NCBI GenBank assembly: GCA_025352865.1
Contig: JANXSB010000564.1
Span: 1 to 11,979, forward strand
DNA: 11,979 nt
Origin: Chthoniobacter sp.
GTDB lineage: Bacteria > Verrucomicrobiota > Verrucomicrobiia > Chthoniobacterales > Chthoniobacteraceae
Reading direction: 5' to 3'
Positions within the stretch are counted from its first letter, which is position 1; each line of letters begins with the position of its first letter. This document shows positions 5,631 through 11,979 of this stretch, in pieces. The position numbers and the translations under genes are program-made. The notes beneath the pieces are model-generated. The model ran no database searches, was not told the DNA's origin, and saw nothing but the letters and a program-made list of their open reading frames with translations.

Positions 5631-7894
5631 AAGTAATCAAAATCCTGTTCGCTATGCGTCTTGCGGCGGACGCGGAAGATGTGCGCCGGCTTTTCCGGCG
5701 TGAGCCGGATGAACTGCCGGTGACCGCTCCATAGGTAGCGCTCGTCATGCAGGAGATCGTGGACCTGATAGCTCTGCCCCTCCAGCCAGCCGAACTGCTC
5801 GACCGGCACATGGATGAAGGTCTCCTGCGCGTGAAACGGATCGAGCGAGACGGCGATGAGCAAGATGTTGTCGCGCGCGGCGGTCATCTTCACGAAGTAG
5901 AGGACGAGGTCGTTGTCGGCGTGGTGAAAGCGCAGATTGCGAACCTGCTGGAGCGCGCGGTTTTCGCGGCGGATGCGGTTGAGCTGGGTGATCGTGGCTT
6001 TGATGTTTCCCGGCGCGTTCCAGTCGCGCTCCTTCCACTGGTATTTCTCGGAGTCGAGATATTCTTCGCGGGCGAGCTGCTTGTAGTCGTTGTCGCAGAG
6101 GTGGAGGAACTGGCGCACGTCGCCCGCGGCGTCGCACGGCTTCTTCTCCAGCCCCGCGTTTTCGCACAGCTCGAAGCCCGAATAGATGCCGTACACCGGC
6201 GAGAGCGTGGTCGCGAGCACGGCGCGGATGAGGAACGCGGGCCGTCCGCCGAATTGCAGAAAGCTCGGCAGAATGTCCGGCGTATTTGGCCACAGATTCG
6301 GGCGCATCGTCTCGGCACATTCGGTGTGCGTGAGCTCGACGAAATACTCGGTCAGCCCCTGCTTCGAGTTGCGCCAGGTGAAGTAGGTGTAGCTATGCGT
6401 GAAGCCGGCGCGGGCCAGCACCTTCATCATCTTCGGCCGGGTGAAAGCCTCGCTCAAAAAGATCGCGTCGGGAAAACGCTGCTGCACGCGGGTGATGAGG
6501 TATTCCCAAAACGCCACGGGTTTCGTGTGCGGATTATCCACGCGGAAAATGCGGACGCCGTGCCCGCACCAAAACTCGACCACGCTCGCGATCTCGCTCC
6601 AAAGCGTGCGCCAGTCGGCGTTGTGATAGTTCAGCGGATAGACGTCCTGGTATTTCTTCGGCGGGTTTTCCGCGTATTTGATCGTCCCGTCGGGCCGCTT
6701 GTAAAACCAGTCCGGGTGCTCGTGGACATACGGGTGATCGGGCGAGCAGTTCAGCGCGAAGTCGATCGCCAGCTCCATCCCGCGCGCGTGGATCTCTTTC
6801 ACGAGCCAGTCGAAATCCGCGAGCGTCCCCAGCTCCGGTGCGACATCCTTGTGCCCGCCGCCGTTCGGGCATTTCTGATGCCGGTTGCCGATGGCGTAAG
6901 GCACGCCGGGCTCGCCCGGTTCGCACGTCACGGAGTTGTTGCGCCCCTTGCGCGCGGTCACGCCGACGGGGTGGATCGGCGGGAAATAGATCACGTCAAA
7001 GCCCATCGCCTTCGCATCGTCGATGCGCGGCAGGCAGTCGCGAAACGTCGAACCCTTGTCGCCACGCCCCTCCGCCGAGCGCGGGAAAAACTCATACCAC
7101 TGCGAGAACAGCGCGCGCGGGCGATCCACATATACGAGCGGATACCGCGCGCTGAACGTGGCGCTGTCCGGCAGCGGGGCAGGCGTCCCGCCTGCCAGCT
7201 CCGTCACGACAGCCTTCTTCTTCCGCGTCGCCTGCGCCTTTTTTGCCGACGGCGAAATTTCCGTCGCAAGCGCAGGCTCCGCTTTCGCCACACCGACCGC
7301 ATCCACCAACGCCACGACCGGCGGCAGATTCAGCAGATACTCCGCGCTCTCGCTGCGATCCGGGTAGGCCGTCATCAGCCCCTCCAGCTCCGGCGAATGC
7401 GCCAGCGCATTCACGTCCGCCGGCGTGCCTTCGCGAATCTTCTCCGCCAGCTCGAACAGCCGCTCCGCATCGCGCTTCTGCCCCGCCGCCTGAGCCAGCC
7501 GCGCCGCTTTCTCCACGAAGCCCGCACCTTCCACCGTCTCGCTTTTCAAGTCCGGCAGCGCCGCCGCAAACTTCAGATGAAACTCATGCTGCCACGAAAG
7601 AAACGTGTCGCCCCACGCCTCGACCGTGAATTCATAGACCGCGTTTTCAAACACCGAGAACGTCCCGAGCCACCGATCGTTTGCCTTCGCGCTCGGCGTC
7701 ATCGGCGTCTCATACCAGCGCGCCTCGCCACGCTTCCGCCATTTCAAAACCGCGCTCACGATGTCGTGCCCGTCCTTGAAAACATCCGCCTCCACCGCGA
7801 TGTCCTCGCCCACCGCGCGCTTCACCGGGTAGCGCCCACCCTCGACGAGCGGCTGCACATTCTCGATCACACAAGTCGGCGGGCGGGGCATCAT
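5624..7894 (-). CDS. glgE: Alpha-1,4-glucan:maltose-1-phosphate maltosyltransferase
   Basis: GH13 enzyme that extends alpha-1,4-glucan by two glucose units from maltose-1-phosphate, the last step of the trehalose-to-glycogen route. The 756-residue reading from 7894 starts MMPRPPTCVIENVQP, a typical GlgE N-terminal domain. The barrel follows with ALFSQWYEFFPRS (261-273), FDVIYFPPIHPVGVTARKG (299-317), the nucleophile in RIFRVDNPHTKP (Asp453), the acid/base in FLSEAFTRPK (Glu482), and the third acid in NLWPNTPDIL (Asp540). GIYSGFELCEN and EYLDSEKYQWKERDW fit GlgE closely. It is longer than the usual 660-700 residues because of a Lys/Ala-rich linker at about 190-250. The frame stays open to 8158, but that part crosses a dispersed repeat and has no family similarity, so it is rejected. 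No Shine-Dalgarno site precedes the ATG. TreS, Pep2 and GlgB are not in the window, so the maltose-1-phosphate source must be encoded elsewhere. Confidence 0.95.
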   Translation of the reverse strand: MMPRPPTCVIENVQPLVEGGRYPVKRAVGEDIAVEADVFKDGHDIVSAVLKWRKRGEARWYETPMTPSAKANDRWLGTFSVFENAVYEFTVEAWGDTFLSWQHEFHLKFAAALPDLKSETVEGAGFVEKAARLAQAAGQKRDAERLFELAEKIREGTPADVNALAHSPELEGLMTAYPDRSESAEYLLNLPPVVALVDAVGVAKAEPALATEISPSAKKAQATRKKKAVVTELAGGTPAPLPDSATFSARYPLVYVDRPRALFSQWYEFFPRSAEGRGDKGSTFRDCLPRIDDAKAMGFDVIYFPPIHPVGVTARKGRNNSVTCEPGEPGVPYAIGNRHQKCPNGGGHKDVAPELGTLADFDWLVKEIHARGMELAIDFALNCSPDHPYVHEHPDWFYKRPDGTIKYAENPPKKYQDVYPLNYHNADWRTLWSEIASVVEFWCGHGVRIFRVDNPHTKPVAFWEYLITRVQQRFPDAIFLSEAFTRPKMMKVLARAGFTHSYTYFTWRNSKQGLTEYFVELTHTECAETMRPNLWPNTPDILPSFLQFGGRPAFLIRAVLATTLSPVYGIYSGFELCENAGLEKKPCDAAGDVRQFLHLCDNDYKQLAREEYLDSEKYQWKERDWNAPGNIKATITQLNRIRRENRALQQVRNLRFHHADNDLVLYFVKMTAARDNILLIAVSLDPFHAQETFIHVPVEQFGWLEGQSYQVHDLLHDERYLWSGHRQFIRLTPEKPAHIFRVRRKTHSEQDFDYFL
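7178..7196. repeat. In-frame palindrome inside glgE
   Basis: GGCAGGC (7178-7184) and GCCTGCC (7190-7196) form a perfect 7-bp stem around a 5-base loop. On the minus strand it is read in frame as part of the peptide ELAGGTPAPLP, in the non-conserved linker between the GlgE N-terminal and catalytic domains (about residues 232-242). It looks like a small dispersed repeat inserted in a position the protein tolerates. I recall similar GGCAGGCGGGACGCCTGCC repeats in Verrucomicrobiota, which cannot be confirmed here. Confidence 0.6.
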
Positions 7895-7979
7895 GGTGCG
7901 GGCAGTTTGCGCCACCGACCGCCACCGTCGCAAGCCCGCTGCGCACGGCAGGGCTCGTGCGGCGTGCCCTCCCCCTTTC

Positions 7980-8110
7980 GTCATCCTGAGTGGAGATTCG
8001 GCTTTGCGAAACGCAGTCGAAGAACCTCTCACTATCTCTTCGGAAACGGCGGCGGGTGAGTTGTGCGCCTCACTCTCACCTCGCGCGGTTGGCGATATGC
8101 AAGAATGACG
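7980..8110. repeat. Diverged copy of the palindromic repeat, upstream of glgE
   Basis: The left unit (7980 to about 8026) reads GTCATCCTGAGTGGAG, then a small hairpin TTCG-GCTTTG-CGAA, then CGCAGTCGAAG, matching the units at 5451-5592 base for base over most positions. The right end (8099-8110, GCAAGAATGACG) is only a weak inverted counterpart of the left end, so the second arm is degenerate or unrelated. It lies in the 233-bp gap between the TPR gene and glgE, about 85 bp upstream of the glgE start, and could affect transcript folding or stability there. Confidence 0.65.
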
Positions 8111-8127
8111 GCGTGGTTTTTTCGCCG

Positions 8128-11100
8128 CTACTTCGCCGCCAACTGCTCGCGCAGCCACGCCTTCATGTAGCGCAGCGGATGCGCGTTGGATTCGTCGGCC
8201 AGGTATTTCGTCAGCAGCTCCCGCCCGCGCTTGTTCGCCTTGATGACCGGCAGCAAATCCGCGCGATATTTTTCATCCGCGAGCTGCGCGAAAATCTCGC
8301 CGAGCCGATTCGCCGCGCTCGTGAAAAGCGCGCCCGCGTCCTTGTCGTCGAATTGCGCTAACGTGAGGTCGAGTGTCGCGGGCCAGTCGTGCATCCGCCG
8401 CGCCACCGCCGCGCGGCAGTCGCGGATGTCCGCCGCGTAGCGCCCGTGCGGGAAGGCGCGGTCGTAGGCATCGAGCGCCGCGAGCACGCGCTTCGCGTCG
8501 AACGGCTCCTGCGACGAAACCGAAATCTCATACCCGCCCTCCCAACGCGCGCCCTGCGGCCAAGTCACCGGCTTCTTCATCACCACCTCCTTCGAGCTTT
8601 GGAAAACCGCCCGCGCGTGCAGCAGCATCGCCGCCTCGCGCTTTTTGCTCTGCGGATATTTTTCCAAAAACGCCGCCGCCAGCTTCGCGAGCAGCGGGTA
8701 ATCGTGCGTGCGGTAGGTGTCCGCGTCGCCATTCTTGTCCTTGCTCTTGAGGTCCACGAAAATGAAATGGTTCGCGACGACGGCGAGATTCAGGAACTCG
8801 AAATAATCCGCCACCGGCTTCGTCTTCGCATTGCCGAGCGCCGCTTTGATTTCCTTTTGCAGCGCTTCGTCGGGATGCTCCCGGTGTTCGTCGTCATTCA
8901 ACGATCCGCGGAGAAATTGAAAGCGGAGACGCACATAGTCTTTGCGCACCTCCGCGCCCGGATCGGGCTCGGAAAAAAAGAGTGCGAGATCATCAACCAG
9001 ATTCACCCAGGCCAGATCGCTCCAGGTGACGAACGTTCCGCGCGCCTTGCCGCGCAGCGCCTCCACGCGCGCTTTCAATTTCGCGGGCTCGGTTTCGCCC
9101 GCGTCCCGTTCCAAAGCCTCGATCTGCGCGGTGATGCCGGCCTCCGCCGGATTGTCGCCGACACCTTTTTCCTCCACCTTCAGCGCATCCATACCGCGCA
9201 GATCCTCGCCCGCCGGGTGGCGGTGCAGCGTGTCTATCTCATCGTCGTTTTCACCCTTCGCGCGCTTTTTCGGCGCGGTGAAATCCCACGCCACCGCGAG
9301 GCGCAGCGCCTCGGGTGACGACGGGCATTCCGTGCGCAGACGGTCGTAGAGCTTGCGTGCCGTGTCGCTCCATTTCCGCGCCACCGCACGCTCGAAAGTG
9401 AACGGCGACACGTCCGCAATCAGCGGCATCGCGCGCAAAGCCAGCCAGAGCGCCTGCGCCGTCTGCGGGGTGCCGGGCTGCGCGTCGGAGGCTTCGAGCC
9501 ACCAGGCGAAGGCGTGCCGCAGCTCGTCGCGGCCCTCAAGATCGAGTGCCACATTTCCCGTCGCGCCGACGAAGGGTGCGCTCGCCACGCGCCGCGCATT
9601 GGCCTCGGCGGTGAAGTCGAGGAAGACCTCGCGGCGCGTCTCGTCGGTATCGAGCGGATACGTGAGCAGCTTGCCGCGCGCGGCGGCCCACGCATCGCCG
9701 AGCTTGCGGCAGGCCGCGCCGCGCGCCGCCGGCTCCTTCGCGTCCTGCGCCGCCTTCGTCAGCCGCGCGAGCGGCCCGGCGAAAAGCTCCCACTGCGCGG
9801 GCGTCATGTATTTTTTTGCCTCGTCAAACTGCTCCTTCGCCAGCAGCCGCTGCGCGATCGCCTCGGTGAAACGCAGCCGCGCCACGGGATCGAGCTTCGC
9901 GTCCTGCGTCGGCGCGGCCAGCTCGGCGATGGGCGCAAAATTCAGCAGCGTGTCGATGAGCGCGCTCACCTGATTCGCGTCGATGCCGTTGAGGATCGGA
10001 TACTCGCCGCGCTCGCTGAAAAAAACTTCCCTCTCCAGCTTGCTGCCCGGCTGCTCGGGATTTTGTGAGTCCAGTTTTTCGCCAGCGGCTTTCGGCACCA
10101 GCTTTTGCAAAGCCAGCACGGCTTCGCCTCCGCGATGATCGTCCGTCAGCGCCAGCCCTAGCCGCAGCCGCGCACCTTCGGCCAGCGGGCTTTGCGGAAA
10201 CTTTTCGAGCAGCGTTTGCAGCGGCACCGTGGCTTCGCCCGGACGTTTTGCGCGATGCAGCGCCACGCCGCGCGCGAAAAGCAGATCGTCGCTTTTCTCC
10301 ACCGCCGCGCTTGCGGAATCGACCAGCTTCAGCGCCTGCTCTTGCTGGCCCGCACCGCTCGCGGCGGACGCGAGCATCGCGAGATAGCGCGGCTTCCACT
10401 CCGCGCTGGCGTAAATTTTTTGCTCCGCGGAAATCGCCGCCGCCAGCCGCGGCAGCACTTTTTTCCGCCAGCCGCGCACCTCGTCCACGGGGTCGAATTT
10501 GCCGTTGTAGTTATCCGACTCGCTCGTGTTCAGCACGAGATAGGTGAGCGCCTGCGCGGCGGCCGGATGCTTCGCGACTTCCGCCAGCGCGGCGTCGCGC
10601 GGATCGGCGGCGAGGCGCGAAAGCGTCTTCTCGATCATGATCGCCGCTGAGTCGGAAAGCTCCGGGTGCTCCGCCAGATCGAGCTGCTGCGCGTAGCAGC
10701 GCAACGCCGTGGCGTAATCGCCACCGTCCCACGCGAACGCGCCCAGCCAGCCCAGCGCGTCGCCGTAAAAACGCCCGTGCGGATACCTCGCGAAGTATTC
10801 GTCGAAGAGTTTTTTCGCCTTCGTCCGCTCGCTTTCATTGAGCTGCCTGTCGGTCTGCGTGTAGTCCTGCTTGCGCGTCTTCCAAATCGCGCAGCGCAGC
10901 GCCATGAGCATGGCGGTCTCGGCGCGCGGATGCTTCGGAAAATCCGCGGCCACCTTCAAAAACCGCGCCTGGCTCTCCGGGATTTTGCCGCCGCGCCAGT
11001 CCGCCGCCGCGCGGAGATAGAGCCAGTGCGGCTGCAGCGCGGGCGAGGCTTTGGCAAGCTGCCGCTCGATCTCGGCGTTGAACGCGGGATTCGGAGCCGG

Positions 11101-11547
11101 GCGCTCGCGCTCGGGGTCGGCGGGTTTTGGCCCTGCAAAGCTCACACCGAAGCGGTCTGCCTGCTCGATCCGCCATTCGAGATAGGCGGTGCTTTCCGCC
11201 GCGGTCGCCGGGCCGGCGAAAAGATCGCGCACATCGTGGAGCAGATTCAGCATCGGCGTGTCGGCCGCGGCGCGCGCGGTGGCGATCATCCTTTCGAGCG
11301 ACGTGAGCGCCTCCGCGCCCGGCTTTTTCGGCAGCGCGAGCAACTCGGCTTGGAAGTCGGTTTTCGCCGCAGGTGTCTCGGGTTTGCCCGTTTCCGCGAG
11401 CACCTGCCCGATGGATTTCGCGGGCAACTGATCGAGCCGCAGGTAGTCGGCGAGTGTCTGCAGCGGTTCCTCGTAAAAGCCGCCCGTCGCCCGCGCGTAC
11501 GGCTGCGCGAAGGCGAGTGCGACGGCGAGTAAAGCGCAGCGTTTCAC
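8128..11547 (-). CDS. Large secreted TPR-like repeat protein, function unknown
   Basis: Predicted exported protein of 1139 residues. The GTG at 11547 is chosen because it begins a signal peptide, VKRCALLAVALAFAQPYARA, with cleavage expected after ARA at residue 20, and because it overlaps the stop of the preceding gene as GTGA. The mature chain is mostly alpha-helical, with scattered TPR-like pairs marked by an aromatic-Pro turn: DFPKHPRAETA and RYPHGRFYGDA in the first third (about 170-295), KFPQSPLAEGARLRLG in the middle, and KYPQSKKREAAML and AFPHGRYAADI near the end. These turns resemble those of BamD/YbgF-type TPRs. No catalytic motif, membrane helix after the leader, or lipobox was seen. 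It is probably a periplasmic or surface scaffold acting with the gene before it. glgE follows after 233 bp on the same strand but has no evident functional tie. The open frame reaches back to 11697, but that part overlaps the neighbouring gene and is rejected. Confidence 0.8.
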   Translation of the reverse strand: MKRCALLAVALAFAQPYARATGGFYEEPLQTLADYLRLDQLPAKSIGQVLAETGKPETPAAKTDFQAELLALPKKPGAEALTSLERMIATARAAADTPMLNLLHDVRDLFAGPATAAESTAYLEWRIEQADRFGVSFAGPKPADPERERPAPNPAFNAEIERQLAKASPALQPHWLYLRAAADWRGGKIPESQARFLKVAADFPKHPRAETAMLMALRCAIWKTRKQDYTQTDRQLNESERTKAKKLFDEYFARYPHGRFYGDALGWLGAFAWDGGDYATALRCYAQQLDLAEHPELSDSAAIMIEKTLSRLAADPRDAALAEVAKHPAAAQALTYLVLNTSESDNYNGKFDPVDEVRGWRKKVLPRLAAAISAEQKIYASAEWKPRYLAMLASAASGAGQQEQALKLVDSASAAVEKSDDLLFARGVALHRAKRPGEATVPLQTLLEKFPQSPLAEGARLRLGLALTDDHRGGEAVLALQKLVPKAAGEKLDSQNPEQPGSKLEREVFFSERGEYPILNGIDANQVSALIDTLLNFAPIAELAAPTQDAKLDPVARLRFTEAIAQRLLAKEQFDEAKKYMTPAQWELFAGPLARLTKAAQDAKEPAARGAACRKLGDAWAAARGKLLTYPLDTDETRREVFLDFTAEANARRVASAPFVGATGNVALDLEGRDELRHAFAWWLEASDAQPGTPQTAQALWLALRAMPLIADVSPFTFERAVARKWSDTARKLYDRLRTECPSSPEALRLAVAWDFTAPKKRAKGENDDEIDTLHRHPAGEDLRGMDALKVEEKGVGDNPAEAGITAQIEALERDAGETEPAKLKARVEALRGKARGTFVTWSDLAWVNLVDDLALFFSEPDPGAEVRKDYVRLRFQFLRGSLNDDEHREHPDEALQKEIKAALGNAKTKPVADYFEFLNLAVVANHFIFVDLKSKDKNGDADTYRTHDYPLLAKLAAAFLEKYPQSKKREAAMLLHARAVFQSSKEVVMKKPVTWPQGARWEGGYEISVSSQEPFDAKRVLAALDAYDRAFPHGRYAADIRDCRAAVARRMHDWPATLDLTLAQFDDKDAGALFTSAANRLGEIFAQLADEKYRADLLPVIKANKRGRELLTKYLADESNAHPLRYMKAWLREQLAAK
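11544..11547 (-). promoter_or_regulatory. GTGA stop/start overlap (translational coupling)
   Basis: On the minus strand, bases 11547 to 11544 read GTGA. The first three are the GTG start of the TPR protein and the last three the TGA stop of the gene upstream. No Shine-Dalgarno sequence is visible before the GTG, so reinitiation by ribosomes finishing the upstream gene is the likely way of starting. Confidence 0.75.
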
Positions 11548-11979
11548 GGTGGCGGTTCGGCGGGTGTGACGGGTTTCCATTCGGCGGCTCCTTCGCAGTT
11601 GAGGATTCGGTAGCGAACGCCCGCGAACGTGGCTCCCGGTCCGAGTTGCAGCAAGCCGGTTCGCCGCACCGCGCCCGCGCGCAGGTCGGCGAACCAAAAC
11701 GTCAGCCGTGTGGCGAGCGGCACGGCGACAGGCTTCGGCGTCTTGGTGTCTGGATTCGCGTGGCTCGTCACGCGCCAGAAATCCCCCGTGAGTGCTTCAC
11801 GGAATACGGGTGCGGGAGCGTCGAGTTCGAGCGCGTAACCGCGGTCGCGGTCGTCTTTTTCGCCCGACAAACGCGGCGCGAGATCGAAAGGCGAATCGTT
11901 GACGAGTTCGAGTTGTGCGCCCGCCGACCGGCGCAGAATCAGGCGCGGCTGTGCAGGCGACGCGATGTTCGCGAGATCG
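11544..11979 (-). CDS. C-terminal part of an unknown protein (cut by the window edge)
   Basis: The frame is open from the window edge to the TGA at 11544-11546, giving at least 145 residues of C-terminus; the true start lies outside. Visible sequence includes PRLILRRSAGAQLELVNDSPFDLAPRL, then GYALELDAPAPVF, GDFWRVTSHANP, TRLTFWFADLRAG and VRYRILNCEG, ending in the proline-rich PAEPPP. The pattern of short alternating hydrophobic stretches suggests a beta-sandwich fold. I do not recognise a family. An internal TTG at 11870 could be mistaken for a start, but coding-like sequence continues upstream of it without a stop. It is translationally coupled to the TPR protein by a 4-base overlap, so the two products probably work together. 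Confidence 0.7.
   Translation of the reverse strand, partial: DLANIASPAQPRLILRRSAGAQLELVNDSPFDLAPRLSGEKDDRDRGYALELDAPAPVFREALTGDFWRVTSHANPDTKTPKPVAVPLATRLTFWFADLRAGAVRRTGLLQLGPGATFAGVRYRILNCEGAAEWKPVTPAEPPP

Noticed and set aside
5747..8059. Long plus-strand open frame (770 residues) opposite glgE
   Set aside because: It is Arg/Val/His-rich shadow sequence exactly antisense to the conserved GlgE catalytic domains.
7895..8158. N-terminal extension of GlgE by 88 residues
   Set aside because: The extension runs through the dispersed repeat at 7980-8110 and past the end of the TPR gene, and lacks GlgE similarity; the MMPRPP start fits the family.
9353..9973. Plus-strand Ser/Ala-rich open frame opposite the TPR gene
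   Set aside because: Low-complexity shadow of an Ala-rich gene on the other strand, without leader, motif or independent context.
11548..11697. N-terminal extension of the TPR protein by 50 residues
   Set aside because: It would bury the signal peptide inside the protein and overlap the upstream gene by 150 bases; the GTG with GTGA overlap is a better start.

Overview
The window is high-GC bacterial DNA, densely coding, and from a Gram-negative cell: it encodes an outer-membrane beta-barrel, a polysaccharide-export protein and further secreted proteins. The gene set, the pyrimidine-rich leaders without Shine-Dalgarno sites and the short palindromic repeats, one of them read in frame as protein, would fit a Verrucomicrobiota/Opitutaceae-like genome. 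That placement is an inference from pattern memory; no ribosomal RNA or other marker gene is present to prove it.

Left part (1-5341, all + strand): pgsA (phosphatidylglycerophosphate synthase) is followed by a 233-bp gap and then a three-gene exopolysaccharide secretion set. This set is an outer-membrane beta-barrel protein (843-2528), a Wzc-type chain-length/tyrosine autokinase (2635-4770) and a very short polysaccharide-export (OPX) protein (4784-5341). The OPX protein stops right after its SLBB domain and has no C-terminal membrane helix. The natural reading is that the beta-barrel supplies the outer-membrane pore, the short OPX protein the periplasmic collar, and the kinase the inner-membrane regulator. 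No glycosyltransferase, flippase or polymerase lies in the window.

Middle (5342-5623): a convergent intergenic region holds a 142-bp palindrome built from two head-to-head repeat units, bracketed by imperfect direct repeats of about 25-28 bp. The right-hand direct repeat overlaps the stop codon of the converging gene. A G5/C5 hairpin with a T-run makes a plausible terminator for the + strand operon. A third, diverged unit of the same repeat lies at 7980-8026. All three units keep a central hairpin although its stem sequence differs.

Right part (5624-11979, all - strand): in transcription order, the end of a gene cut by the window edge (unknown function), a 1139-residue secreted protein with TPR-like repeats whose GTG start overlaps the previous stop (GTGA), a repeat-bearing gap, and glgE (maltosyltransferase making alpha-1,4-glucan from maltose-1-phosphate). 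glgE carries an unusual Lys/Ala-rich linker containing a perfect 7-bp-stem palindrome read in frame as protein.

No CRISPR array, tRNA, rRNA, transposase or phage gene was seen. Nothing amounts to a wholly new system. The points most worth following are the covarying palindromic repeat family, the barrel plus short-OPX secretion set, and the unknown secreted TPR pair.
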